Part shown: positions 19,570 to 28,360 of the stretch, piece after piece
Numbering within the stretch: position 1 is the first letter of the stretch
Layout of the letters: the number at the start of each line of letters is the position of its first letter
NCBI GenBank assembly: GCA_965224105.1
Contig: CBDCYH010000002.1
Location: 1,426,001-1,490,000 of the forward strand
From: CBDCYH01 sp965224105
GTDB lineage: Bacteria > Bacteroidota > Rhodothermia > Rhodothermales > JABDKH01
DNA length: 64,000 nucleotides
Reading direction: 5' to 3'
The notes under the pieces: generated by a model
What the model saw: the letters and a program-made list of their open reading frames with translations, nothing else
What the model was told of the DNA's origin: nothing
Database searches by the model: none
Translations under genes and position numbers: made by a program

Positions 19570-20349
19570 ATGCCAAACAGGACGTACGGCGAGGAGGAAC
19601 TGCGGGAGCTGATGAGGCTCGCGACCGAAAAGCAGCATCTTGCGATGGAAGGCTCGGGGAAGATCCAGATTTCGCTTGACGAGGCGAAAAAAATTGCTCG
19701 CGAGCTTGGCATTGACCCAGTGTTCGTCGAGCAGGCCGCGATGGACATGACAGGCGATGCGGTCGACTCGGACGAGCTGTGGGTGAACGGGAGTCCGCAT
19801 GCCTATCGTATGCGACGACGTCTTCCGGGCTCTTACGAGGAGGACGACCTGGGCGAATTCGCGCAGATCATTCGCCGCCATTCTGGTTCCGATGCCGGGC
19901 ATGTGGAAACGTTTGGCACCACGCTGCACTGGCGCGGTGCGGGTTCGATAAAGAAGACGGTGGACATGCGAAAAACGGATGACGGTGACGTTGAGCTGGA
20001 GGGGTCGGTGAGGCTCGGCGATATCGCATGGTCACTGCACATCGCGACAATCCTGACCACTGTCACCACCTTGCTTGCACTTGTTGGCGGCAGGATGGAT
20101 GCGGCGCTAGTCACCAGCCTCATGACGGTGGTTTTGTTTTTCGCAATGCGCGCCGGGTTTAGGTGGATTTCCAGAAGAGCATCTCAGAATATGGAGTCGA
20201 TGTTTGCAGAACTGGAATCCAGAATTGTTTTGGTACCGCGCAGAGAGGAGATAGGGGTAGGGCCGTCGGCACGTATTGATCTCGACGACTCACACGAGCA
20301 AGATGATGCAGTTGGCACCAGTCGTTCGCGAAGGAAAGACAGGGCCTAG
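19570..20349 (+). CDS. Two-TM membrane protein of unknown function
   Basis: A 259-residue protein. The N-terminus (TYGEEELRELMRLATEKQ) and the next helix (LDEAKKIARELGIDPVFVEQA) look like a small helical regulatory module resembling those fused to short membrane proteins in related phyla. Two hydrophobic helices follow at about 157-175 and 178-198 (LHIATILTTVTTLLALVGG; AALVTSLMTVVLFFAM), then a charged C-terminal tail. I do not recognise the family. The start at 19570 is taken in preference to TTG/ATG codons at 19546/19549 because the conserved-looking sequence begins there. It is followed after 24 bp by the SRPBCC gene, probably in one transcript. Confidence 0.6.
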   Translation: MPNRTYGEEELRELMRLATEKQHLAMEGSGKIQISLDEAKKIARELGIDPVFVEQAAMDMTGDAVDSDELWVNGSPHAYRMRRRLPGSYEEDDLGEFAQIIRRHSGSDAGHVETFGTTLHWRGAGSIKKTVDMRKTDDGDVELEGSVRLGDIAWSLHIATILTTVTTLLALVGGRMDAALVTSLMTVVLFFAMRAGFRWISRRASQNMESMFAELESRIVLVPRREEIGVGPSARIDLDDSHEQDDAVGTSRSRRKDRA

Positions 20350-20373
20350 GATTAAAACCAGAAGCTAGAAATT

Positions 20374-20823
20374 ATGCGGACGATCGACGTGGAGAGAATT
20401 ATTGACGCGCCCGTTGAACGCGTATTCGAAACGGTCGCGGATATCGGAAACTTCTCCCAGGCAATTGATCACATTACCGAAGTGGAGTTTCTGTCGGACC
20501 AGGTTGTGGGCGTGGGCACCCGCTTCGTCGAGACTCGTGAAATGAACGGCAAGCCGGCATCGACAACGCTTGAGGTAACAGAGTACGTACCCAACTCGCA
20601 CGTGCGTATTGTGTCCGATACGCACGGTACTGTTTGGGACACGACATTTAGAGTGGAAGGGCGGGGAGAGAAAACGGTATTGACCATGTCGATGACCGCC
20701 AGGCCACACACCATTGCTGCGCGTGTGACAAACGCACTTTTCATGGGCGCCGTCGCCAGCGCGGTTGAGGAGGATATGGATGCCGTTAAGCGCTGGTGTG
20801 AGCGAGACCCCAACGGTGTCTAG
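20374..20823 (+). CDS. SRPBCC (polyketide cyclase/START-like) protein
   Basis: A 149-residue soluble protein with the helix-grip fold pattern: VERIIDAPVERVFETVADIGNFSQ at the N-terminus, the central strand series, and a long C-terminal helix (ALFMGAVASAVEEDMDAVKRWCE). Members bind a hydrophobic ligand in the cavity, and the ligand here is unknown. It lies 24 bp behind the two-TM gene and converges on the P1B-ATPase, overlapping it by 4 bp. Confidence 0.85.
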   Translation: MRTIDVERIIDAPVERVFETVADIGNFSQAIDHITEVEFLSDQVVGVGTRFVETREMNGKPASTTLEVTEYVPNSHVRIVSDTHGTVWDTTFRVEGRGEKTVLTMSMTARPHTIAARVTNALFMGAVASAVEEDMDAVKRWCERDPNGV

Positions 20824-22700
20824 TAGTCAGTTAGCTGTTTGGGGGGGAACACAGCCCGAAGAGAGTTGACAACGGCGACAACGTCTATTGCTTCCTGGGC
20901 GATAGCGCCAGCGACGGGGGGCAGGAATCCAAAAGCAGCAAATCCCATCCCAACGACGCTAAGAGACATACCCCCGATAGCGCTTTGCAATGCTATTGAC
21001 CGCATTCTACTGCTGATGTGCATCACCTGGTCGACCTTCTCGAGCGAGGTGTCCATGATCACCATATCGGCGGCCTCGGAGGTGACATCGGATTGTTTTC
21101 CGAACGCGATCCCAACAGTGGCGGCAGTCAGCGCAGGGGCATCGTTTATTCCATCCCCGAGATAGACCGTGTTGTCCAGCTCCGTTGCCTGCTCAACAAG
21201 CCCCAGTTTTTGCTCCGGACTCTGGCTGGAGTGGATTTCGGTAATTCCTACTGTTTCGGCAAGGGCTTTCACTTCAGATTCTTTGTCACCGGAAATGATC
21301 ATCATGCGTCTAATGTCATGCCGGGGCTTGAGATGTTGCACGAAGGAATGTCCATCCCTCCGCGGTTGATCGCGGAAACGAAATAGCCCGCCATATTGGT
21401 TGTCGATAAGTACCACGCATTCCAGTCCGGTGCTACCAGGCGGCAAGTTATCAGCAAGGTGCGGATGGTTTGCCCGCAACATCTTCCTGTTAGTCACGAT
21501 GATTGACCTCCCATCGACCGTTCCCATAAGGCCTTTGCCGGGTGGCTCGTTGATAGATTCAACGTGGAGTTGCGTGAGATCTCTTGTCTCCATTTCGCGA
21601 ACGATTGCATCCGCAAGGGGATGTTTAGAATACCTCTCGAGGCTTCCCACGAGTTGAATCAATTCGTCCTCGGTTCGGGTGTTCAGATGATGTATCTCGA
21701 TGAGTTGAGGTCGGCCGTACGTGAGCGTTCCGGTTTTATCGAAGATCGCGGTTTTGCAGGTGCTTAGTTTTTCCAACGACCCCGGATCGCGTACGATGAT
21801 GCCGTGTTTAGCTGCAAGCGAGATGGACCCGATAATCGAAACAGGAATTGCGATTAGCAGCGGACACGGAGTTGCAACGACGAGGACAGCAAGAAACCGC
21901 GTCGGGTTTCCACTCGCAATCCATGCAAGAATCGCGACGGCCAGCGCGAGAGGTGTGTACCAGGCACCAAGCTGGTCGCCGAGGCGTCGGAATTTTGGCT
22001 TCCTCTGTTCCGATTCTCGCATCACCTCCATGATCCTTGCATAGCGCGAATCAACCGCGCGCCGGGTTGCGGTAATCGTCAGCGCCGACTCTCCATTGAT
22101 GGCCCCAGACAGCACGGTGGAGCCGGGGGTCTTTGACATCAGAAACGGCTCACCTGTTAGATACGACTCATCCATTGTGCCGTGCCCATCGATAACGGTT
22201 CCATCAACAGGGCACGTCTCATGCGGAAGTATAAGCAGGACGTCACCGACTCGAACAGTCTCCAGTTCTACGTCTGTTGTTGTCGACCCAGACTTAATGT
22301 GCGCTACAGACGGAAGCCGGTCTGCAAGTGCTCGCAACACGGACGATGCGCTTCTAACAGCATACCCCTCCAAAGCTTCGCCACCGGAGAGCATCAACAC
22401 GACGAGTGCTCCCGCCAGGTATTCGTCGAGCAGGACGGCTGTGATGATTGACAATCCTGCAAGAAGGTCGGCCCCGAACTCCCCCGTGGCGATTTTGCGC
22501 ACCAGGCCAAGTACCAGCGGCAGGCCGCCGAGGATGATGATTGCAATCAGTGGAATGTCGAATGCGCGCACGCCGAAAACTATCTCCGACATATCCCAGG
22601 CATACCGCATAAGCAGATGCAGAAAGATTGCCAGGAGTGCACCGACCGCGATTCCGGTCTGCTCCCAATTGTCTCCCAATTTTTGAGGGATTACTTTCAC
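20820..22700 (-). CDS. Heavy-metal P1B-type ATPase with TPC membrane motif
   Basis: An inner-membrane metal efflux pump. The catalytic core is complete: TGEP (actuator), phosphorylation site DKTGTLTYG near residue 318, and GDGINDAPAL hinge. The metal-site motif in helix 6 is TPC (VVATPCPLLIAIP, near residue 275), where copper and zinc pumps have CPC; TPC is the mark of a minor P1B subgroup linked to Ni/Fe or Cd/Zn. There is no N-terminal HMA domain. The open frame extends to 22844, which would run into the divergent methyltransferase gene; GTG at 22700 (VKVIPQKLGDNWEQ) gives 626 residues and a 57-bp divergent spacer, so I use it, with moderate certainty. Confidence 0.88.
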   Translation of the reverse strand: MKVIPQKLGDNWEQTGIAVGALLAIFLHLLMRYAWDMSEIVFGVRAFDIPLIAIIILGGLPLVLGLVRKIATGEFGADLLAGLSIITAVLLDEYLAGALVVLMLSGGEALEGYAVRSASSVLRALADRLPSVAHIKSGSTTTDVELETVRVGDVLLILPHETCPVDGTVIDGHGTMDESYLTGEPFLMSKTPGSTVLSGAINGESALTITATRRAVDSRYARIMEVMRESEQRKPKFRRLGDQLGAWYTPLALAVAILAWIASGNPTRFLAVLVVATPCPLLIAIPVSIIGSISLAAKHGIIVRDPGSLEKLSTCKTAIFDKTGTLTYGRPQLIEIHHLNTRTEDELIQLVGSLERYSKHPLADAIVREMETRDLTQLHVESINEPPGKGLMGTVDGRSIIVTNRKMLRANHPHLADNLPPGSTGLECVVLIDNQYGGLFRFRDQPRRDGHSFVQHLKPRHDIRRMMIISGDKESEVKALAETVGITEIHSSQSPEQKLGLVEQATELDNTVYLGDGINDAPALTAATVGIAFGKQSDVTSEAADMVIMDTSLEKVDQVMHISSRMRSIALQSAIGGMSLSVVGMGFAAFGFLPPVAGAIAQEAIDVVAVVNSLRAVFPPKQLTDY

Positions 22701-22757
22701 GGCGTTAGAATAGTGGTCGAGTCGGAATGTACGGTTCGGGTTGGTAGTGCACTGCAA

Positions 22758-23435
22758 ATGAAAAAGTTTTTGAATGACAAGGAGATCATAGAGTCGTGGA
22801 GAAAGAACGTGATTCCGTGGGGACAGGCTGTGCGCGGCCGGCAAATAAAGAGCAGGCGTGACTGCACGGACGCAGCAATATTCGCCGAAGTGGTGTCGCG
22901 CGCTCCCGCTAGTGTTCTCGATATCGGATGTGGTGAGGGCTGGCTGTGCAGGCAGCTCTCAAAAGAAGGGATCGACGTTGTGGGAATTGATGCGGTTTCC
23001 GGTCTAATCGATCTTGCTCGGGACGCCGGCAACGAAGATTATCGGGTTGTCACGTACGAGGAGATCATCGATGGCAAATTGGACATCGTTGTCGATATTG
23101 CCGTTGCAAATTTTTCGCTTCTGGGTGGTCCAGTGGTGGACGAACTGGTGCGGGTGAGTCCGCGCCTGCTTACTCCCGGTGGGTATCTCATTATTCAAAC
23201 GGTTCACCCGGCACTTTTCGAGCAGAAGTTTGGTAATGCCGACGGCTGGCAGGAAGGATCGTGGGAAGGATGCGGACAGAATTTCGTTGACCCCGCTCCG
23301 TGGTATTTTCGTACGAGGGCTACCTGGCATTCGTTGCTGGAGTCCGCAGGCTATGAGGTAAGGGTTGTTGAACCGGCGAGTCCGGAGAGCGAGAGACCAT
23401 CCTCGATTATTTTTGTTTGTTCGATTGGTGGGTAA
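22758..23435 (+). CDS. Class I SAM-dependent methyltransferase
   Basis: A 225-residue cytoplasmic enzyme. Motif I is VLDIGCGEGWLCRQL at about 55-69, with VVGIDAVSG after beta-2 and a FSLLGG post-motif. The N-terminal SWRKNVIPWGQAVRGRQIKSR region is typical of small-molecule methyltransferases annotated generically. The frame is open upstream to 22617 but the ATG at 22758 is the first that leaves the divergent pump gene intact. The substrate is unknown. Confidence 0.82.
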   Translation: MKKFLNDKEIIESWRKNVIPWGQAVRGRQIKSRRDCTDAAIFAEVVSRAPASVLDIGCGEGWLCRQLSKEGIDVVGIDAVSGLIDLARDAGNEDYRVVTYEEIIDGKLDIVVDIAVANFSLLGGPVVDELVRVSPRLLTPGGYLIIQTVHPALFEQKFGNADGWQEGSWEGCGQNFVDPAPWYFRTRATWHSLLESAGYEVRVVEPASPESERPSSIIFVCSIGG

Positions 23436-23604
23436 GTTTTCCTGCAATAATGAGAGCGGGTTTGTGCTGGAACAAGTCAGATTAATTTTGTAGGCTGTCG
23501 CCGGGGAGGCGGTTCTGGGCGGCCCCCTGTTCGCGGCATTATTTTGAAGCCCACGCAGTGCCGGCCATCAATTCAAACCCAATCCAACCAACGTATAACC
23601 TGGA

Positions 23605-24353
23605 ATGAAACTGCTCCTGTCGCTAACCCTCGCATTGTCTCTTTTCGCCAATGGATGTGAATCAGAAACCAAATTCATAACGGAAGACGGCGTAACGATT
23701 TTCGGCGACCTGCACACCGCGGAGAACGCCAACAAATCCGCTCCTATCATCCTACTCTTCCACCAGGCTGGCAGCAATGCGAGAGCAGAGTACGGCCCCA
23801 TCATTCCTCGACTCACGGATGCTGGCTATCACGTTCTCGCTGTCGATCAGCGCAGCGGTGGCGATAGACTGGGCGGAGTAAACAGGACGGTGGAGCATGC
23901 AGGCGCAAATGTCGAAGACTACTGCGCAGCATATCCCGACTTGCAGGCAACCCTGGACTACGTAAAAAAGAAAGGGTACGAGGGTAAAACGTTCGTATGG
24001 GAAGTAGCTACAGCGCAGCCCTTGTCATCCAGCTCGCTTCACGCAACCCCAGTGAAATTGATGGAGTCCTTGCCTTCAGCCCGGCTTCCGGCGAGAGACT
24101 CGCCGAATGCAGGCCGGAGTCATTCCTCGACAATTTGAACGCCAGGCTCCTGGCATTGAGACCGCAAGGCGAAACCGAAATCGAGTCTGTCCAGAATCAG
24201 ATGCGAATACTGACGGATGGCGGGCATCAGGTGTACGTCGCTGCGGATGGGGTACACGGCTCATCTATGTTAAACCCGGAACGGGTCGATGGATCGGTAG
24301 AACCACAGTGGCAGGTTGTGCTCGAATTCATCGACAGCGTCGTGAAGCAATAG
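23605..24353 (+). pseudogene. Alpha/beta-hydrolase lipoprotein broken by a -1 frameshift
   Basis: The gene begins with a lipoprotein signal (LALSLFANGC) and an alpha/beta-hydrolase N-terminus (PIILLFHQAGSNARAEYG). At about 23999-24001 the frame is lost: the first frame reads TGG GAA GTA, while the homologous continuation GSSYSAALVIQLASR is in the +2 frame. One more G in this G3 run (TGG GGA AGT) restores a single 249-residue protein with nucleophile elbow GSSYS and a C-terminal GVHGSS carrying a likely catalytic His. So either the gene is inactivated or the base was missed in sequencing. Intact, it would be an exported esterase or dienelactone-hydrolase-like enzyme. Confidence 0.8.
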
Positions 24354-24354
24354 C

Positions 24355-26322
24355 CTAACGAACCGGATAGCCGATGAACGAACGGGGCTCGCTCGCCATC
24401 ACCTGAGACGACAAAGCACTCGAGAGGTACCGTTCATTTTCGACTAATGCCCCAATACCTCCAAGCAACTCGGCGATCCCGCTGTGTCGATGGGCAAGCC
24501 GGTTAACATCCAACAATAGTGCTTCGCGATTCTTGGCCTCGGTCAGGTAATCGGCGACGAACTGTTTCGCTGGAATTCCATAACTGTCGTCATCAACCAA
24601 CTCCCATGGCGGACGGAAAATTGAAGCCAATCCGTCCCGGATGCTTTCAAGCACAGGATCGTCTTCCTTGAGCAGAGCTTTGATAATCCGCTCAGAAACT
24701 CGCTTCTGTTCAATCACTTGCAGAAGCCGTTCGAGGAGGATGAGATTTGCAATAAGCGCAACGCGCCCCGGCCTGTCAAGGACTTCGAATTTTTCTGATT
24801 CCAGAAAGTTCTCATACCGGGCGAAGCGGTCGGCGGCTTCGGACTCTTCCAAAAACAGCGACAGGCTGCTCTCTCGAAAAATATCATACTGCTCGACATC
24901 CTGGTAGGCGTCATTGTAGAACATTCGTTTGGATGGAAAGACGTACGGTGCCGGGAGGTCTCTATCAACAATGGTCTTGTACAACCCGGCATCAACGAGA
25001 CCGGAACGTGGTAACGTGCGTAGCGTCTTGCGCGGGCTAAAGTCTCCTAGTTGACCGACTCTCTCCGGGATCGCCGCTCGCAAATGCGCCTTCGTTTCCG
25101 TTCCGCAGTGATTCGTAATGAAGTAGTATCTGCCCTGATAATTCCAGTGCCGTTCTAACGTGGTGTTGACTATTTGGCTGATTTCTTGTCCAGAGAGCTC
25201 AAGCGGCACACTGAGCAAATCCCTGAATTCTATCCGCGTATACTCCTTGATAGTCTCCGGCAGTGTGTAGATAAATAGTTGCGATGGATACGCTCCAAAC
25301 AGACCATCCAGATAGTTGATGGTCACGTCAGCTACGTTAGCGCGATAACTTAGAACGAGATCATCCGATATATCCTCGAGACATTCGGTGCCAGGTTGTT
25401 GACCATCCGCACAAACAACTAATCTTAGCATGGCATGGCCCCACCTGCTGGCGATGTTCGGAGCGCTCGCGGCGTGTAGATAATGAATCTCGTAGATACT
25501 GTCAGGGTTGAGTTGAACAGATCGGTTGAGGTTGTCTGCAGCGATGTGTGAACTAAGCATCACTGAATTGTAGTCGCTGCAGTCGGCGGTCCGGGTTATG
25601 CCAAGAGACGACGAATAGAAATCTGTGAGCGCAGGTCTACGGCAAACAAATAGAGGGTCAAGGAAAAAGTATTCGAGATTAACTGCAAAGGCTTCTGTCA
25701 GGTTGCGGAACTCGTAAGGATCTGGCGTTCGGGCAACGTTGTAATTCTTTATCCTGTTGTCCGCCCAGGGAGTCCATCGCTTTTGTCCTCCGACGAGGTT
25801 TCGAAACTGAATGTCCCGACTCAAACCTTCGGCGTGGTCGATCGCATGTCCGAACTCGTGGGCGATCGTAGCCTCCAGCAAGTCCAGATACCGTCCGTGC
25901 AAACAGGGAAAACCAGGTTCGGTCTGGGTTTGATTCAGGAAGGCGCGGTCAACGAGCGATCGATCCAGAACTATGCTGTTTTTCCGATGCGAATATTTTC
26001 CAAAACGTGCACTGGTCGTCACGCATGGATTCGCCAGGCTCTCAGGAGTAGAAAGTGTCTCAACGCGTACAGATAGGTCCCCTTTCGGAAACGCCCGGTG
26101 TCCAATATTAGGAGGTAACTTGCCAAGGAAATTCTGAGTCACTCCAGCCAGGAACTTGGAAATCGTTTCGTCGGGATGACCCGTCACGACGATGTGAATC
26201 GGATCGGGCGTAGCCATGGCAGCGGTTTGGCTAACCACTAAAATTAGATGTAATATGACCAGCGATTTCAACAACTTGAATAACCGGAGATTCGGATGCA
26301 TCAAATAAGCAAAATCCTGCAT
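24355..26322 (-). CDS. Exported DUF4105 (Lnb-like) protein with HEFGH zincin-like domain
   Basis: A 655-residue protein with an N-terminal signal or membrane segment (LFKLLKSLVILHLILVVSQTAA). An N-terminal domain carries a zinc-protease-like HExxH (EATIAHEFGHAIDH, near residue 150). The centre matches DUF4105/Lnb: SRWGHAMLRLVVC, a LSYRAN/DGLFGAYPSQLF stretch, and YYFITNHCGTETKAHLRA near residue 400, with conserved His and Cys. The C-terminal 200 residues are helical. Both HExxH and DUF4105 halves suggest hydrolytic or acyl-transfer activity in the envelope, unproven. ATG 26322 follows AGGA at 5-nt spacing; ATG 26301 is an alternative. Either start overlaps the divergent gene. Confidence 0.78.
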   Translation of the reverse strand: MQDFAYLMHPNLRLFKLLKSLVILHLILVVSQTAAMATPDPIHIVVTGHPDETISKFLAGVTQNFLGKLPPNIGHRAFPKGDLSVRVETLSTPESLANPCVTTSARFGKYSHRKNSIVLDRSLVDRAFLNQTQTEPGFPCLHGRYLDLLEATIAHEFGHAIDHAEGLSRDIQFRNLVGGQKRWTPWADNRIKNYNVARTPDPYEFRNLTEAFAVNLEYFFLDPLFVCRRPALTDFYSSSLGITRTADCSDYNSVMLSSHIAADNLNRSVQLNPDSIYEIHYLHAASAPNIASRWGHAMLRLVVCADGQQPGTECLEDISDDLVLSYRANVADVTINYLDGLFGAYPSQLFIYTLPETIKEYTRIEFRDLLSVPLELSGQEISQIVNTTLERHWNYQGRYYFITNHCGTETKAHLRAAIPERVGQLGDFSPRKTLRTLPRSGLVDAGLYKTIVDRDLPAPYVFPSKRMFYNDAYQDVEQYDIFRESSLSLFLEESEAADRFARYENFLESEKFEVLDRPGRVALIANLILLERLLQVIEQKRVSERIIKALLKEDDPVLESIRDGLASIFRPPWELVDDDSYGIPAKQFVADYLTEAKNREALLLDVNRLAHRHSGIAELLGGIGALVENERYLSSALSSQVMASEPRSFIGYPVR

Positions 26323-26838
26323 CGAATCCTACCCGTCACTGTCTTGTTGCTGGTGGTAATGGCCTATCCCGCTCAAGCGCAAAGCGAATCCACAAAGGAT
26401 TGGCCTGCCTGGAAACAGGTTGGCGTCGGGATACTCGCTGCGTCCTCTGTTCTAACAACCATTGCGGTTATTGGAATTGGCAACGCTGAGACTGACAGCG
26501 GTGGAAACAACGAGGGATCCTCAGAGGGATCAAGCGACAACAGCTCCGAGGGGAATCCGAACAAAGGTCAGGGTTTCGTGGAGGAAGTTAGGGACGAGCT
26601 CCTTGTTTTCGTTGCCAACCCGGTCGTGTACGAACAGTCAGAATCGGACCTGGAAGCGATCGCTCGTTACGCCAAGGACTACCCCGCCCTCATGAGCTAT
26701 TATCGTGACCTGCATGAACGCCACCCCGAGGTCATTGCTGCCGCCGATCAATCAATTGATGGCGCAACTTTGATTGACCGCCTAAACACTGTAATGCTGG
26801 TACACCTATTTAATGGCGACGGTGTTGTGGTGGACTAG
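26296..26838 (+). CDS. Small exported protein of unknown function
   Basis: A 180-residue protein with a signal peptide (LPVTVLLLVVMAYPAQAQ) and a second hydrophobic segment at about 42-62 (GVGILAASSVLTTIAVIGIG). A Ser/Gly/Asn-rich low-complexity linker at about 66-92 follows, then a helical C-terminal domain (LEAIARYAKDYPALMSYYRDLHERHPEVIAA). I do not recognise the family. GGAGA lies 5 nt before the ATG. The ATG shares the hexamer ATGCAT (26296-26301) with a possible start of the opposite gene, so the two are head-to-head and overlap. That suggests linked expression and possibly linked function with the DUF4105 protein. Confidence 0.7.
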   Translation: MHQISKILHRILPVTVLLLVVMAYPAQAQSESTKDWPAWKQVGVGILAASSVLTTIAVIGIGNAETDSGGNNEGSSEGSSDNSSEGNPNKGQGFVEEVRDELLVFVANPVVYEQSESDLEAIARYAKDYPALMSYYRDLHERHPEVIAAADQSIDGATLIDRLNTVMLVHLFNGDGVVVD

Positions 26839-27315
26839 CTACTCGGCTGCTTCCTCTTCGGGGAATTGCGGTCTCAGGAATTCAACGTAGAAGCGCGAGT
26901 CATCATGCGGAGTCACAAAATGAGGGACCATGGGGACAACAACTCCCGGCTTGTCCGGAGTGAGCAGGTACCTTTGTGACTGGACGGTGTATGAAATACT
27001 TCCATCCAACACAACGATCCTGCCCCACACTCCACGCTTGGTGACATGGTCTGATCGAAGTTTGGCAGGCGTTGTCGTTGAATCAAATTCCGGTGTCCGA
27101 TGATACGATACAAGGTTGTCGGGGAATTCCAATCTGTCGCAAAGAACGCAATCTAGCTCGCTCCCGATCTTTTCATCCCGACTTTCCTTTGCGACCACCC
27201 ATGGCCGTTCAAAAAACGGTGGCCGATGACGCACATGTTGGCGGTGGCCGCAGTCCAGGTACGCAACCCAGTCTGATTCTTCATCCTGAACAAAGGTTAC
27301 AATCTGCCGAATCAT
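26839..27315 (-). CDS. DUF3565-DUF1971 fusion protein
   Basis: A 158-residue protein. Residues 1-62 match DUF3565: QDEESDWVAYLDCGHRQHVRHRPPFFERPWV and a CVLC pair, a small Cys/His pattern that could bind metal. Residues about 70-152 match DUF1971, the TehB N-terminal-like cupin domain: FDSTTTPAKLRSDHVTKRGVWGRI and LTPDKPGVVVPMVPHFVTP. Both families are uncharacterised; a tellurite or metalloid link is inferred only from the TehB relation. It directly abuts the previous convergent gene. Confidence 0.82.
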   Translation of the reverse strand: MIRQIVTFVQDEESDWVAYLDCGHRQHVRHRPPFFERPWVVAKESRDEKIGSELDCVLCDRLEFPDNLVSYHRTPEFDSTTTPAKLRSDHVTKRGVWGRIVVLDGSISYTVQSQRYLLTPDKPGVVVPMVPHFVTPHDDSRFYVEFLRPQFPEEEAAE

Positions 27316-27609
27316 ATTCCATCAAATGTGGCGCCCAGAGATAGAAGCGACCCCAGAAAAGTAAAACACAAACCTCGACTCCTGATGCAGGGCAAACCCC
27401 CACTCTTCCCGGTTAGCTCTTTTTCTCTGATTCGCCCCACCGGGGTTGAATATGATCGATATATAAACTATTTATAAATAACAAGATGGGTTGCTCAGCC
27501 TGACGGATCTTAAAGGGGGACCTATCGGATCCAGGCCCAAACGAGTATATTGTAGCCTAGTCTCTTTACGAACGCCTCGCGTCCCACATCTCTTCTACAG
27601 GTCGGTAAC
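27316..27609. other. Intergenic region upstream of the TylF-like gene
   Basis: 294 bp with no gene. It contains an AT-rich stretch at about 27450-27485 that could hold promoters in either direction. No tRNA, riboswitch or clear terminator was seen. Confidence 0.5.
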
Positions 27610-28359
27610 ATGCTCAAGAAGTTTTTGAGGATCACCTTCCCTTATCTGAATCACTACGAAGTAACGCAGAGTTACGTTTGGCGTCGAGGTCTCCAGCTTC
27701 AGAAAAGAATAGCTGAGGAGGATCGAAACGGATTCATAGGGCACTATTACGAATTTGGAGTTTTTAGGGGACGGACACTTATTAATTTCGATAAAGTCAG
27801 GAGGATGGCTGCGTGGCGCGACAAGAGCTTCAAGCAAATCAAGATATTTGCTTTTGACTCATTTCAGGGTTTGCCAGAACTTGCCGAACACGATACCTAC
27901 GATCCCCACTTCGTTCAGGGCAGCTACGCCTGCTCGCTACCAGAGGTAAAACGGAATCTGGAAAAGAACAGAGTCCGGAATGTTGAATTCATCGAGGGCT
28001 TCTACGACAAAACACTAACGTACGAGCTTGCGAACAGGCTCAAAGAGAAACCTCCGTCCCTTGTCCATGTGGACTGCGATACGTATTCGTCCACCATACA
28101 AGTACTGGAATGGCTGGACGGTTTTGCGCTGACGGGTGCCATTTATTTCTTCGATGATCTCTGGCGCTACCACGGCCATCCGGATGCCGGTGAACTCGGG
28201 GCGATCAATGCGTACAATTCCAACCCGGATACCCGAGGCTTTCTGGTTGAGCACCCTTTGGGACTCGGGTCAAAGAAAGTGTATGCGTTTTGTCCGCGTG
28301 TTCCGGAGCACAGTGTAAACTACTCAGAGAAAAAGGGCCTTCTCGCCAGCGAGGGTTAA
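27610..28359 (+). CDS. TylF/MycF-like O-methyltransferase
   Basis: A 249-residue protein of the TylF (macrocin O-methyltransferase) family. Seen: GHYYEFGVFRGRTLINF (SAM-binding region, about 43-59), FAFDSFQGLPE, VHVDCDTYSSTIQVLEWL (metal/substrate region, about 151-168) and IYFFDDLW. Members are Mg-dependent methyltransferases acting on sugar or polyketide hydroxyls. No biosynthetic cluster is present here; a role in surface glycan decoration is possible by inference. It ends one base before the convergent GDSL hydrolase gene. Confidence 0.85.
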   Translation: MLKKFLRITFPYLNHYEVTQSYVWRRGLQLQKRIAEEDRNGFIGHYYEFGVFRGRTLINFDKVRRMAAWRDKSFKQIKIFAFDSFQGLPELAEHDTYDPHFVQGSYACSLPEVKRNLEKNRVRNVEFIEGFYDKTLTYELANRLKEKPPSLVHVDCDTYSSTIQVLEWLDGFALTGAIYFFDDLWRYHGHPDAGELGAINAYNSNPDTRGFLVEHPLGLGSKKVYAFCPRVPEHSVNYSEKKGLLASEG

Positions 28360-28360
28360 C

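Noticed and set aside
26505..26580. Possible tandem repeat in the small exported protein gene
   Set aside because: It codes for a Ser/Gly/Asn low-complexity linker; the DNA is not an ordered repeat array.
27316..27609. tRNA or small RNA gene
   Set aside because: No cloverleaf or T-loop consensus is visible; the stretch is simply AT-rich in part.
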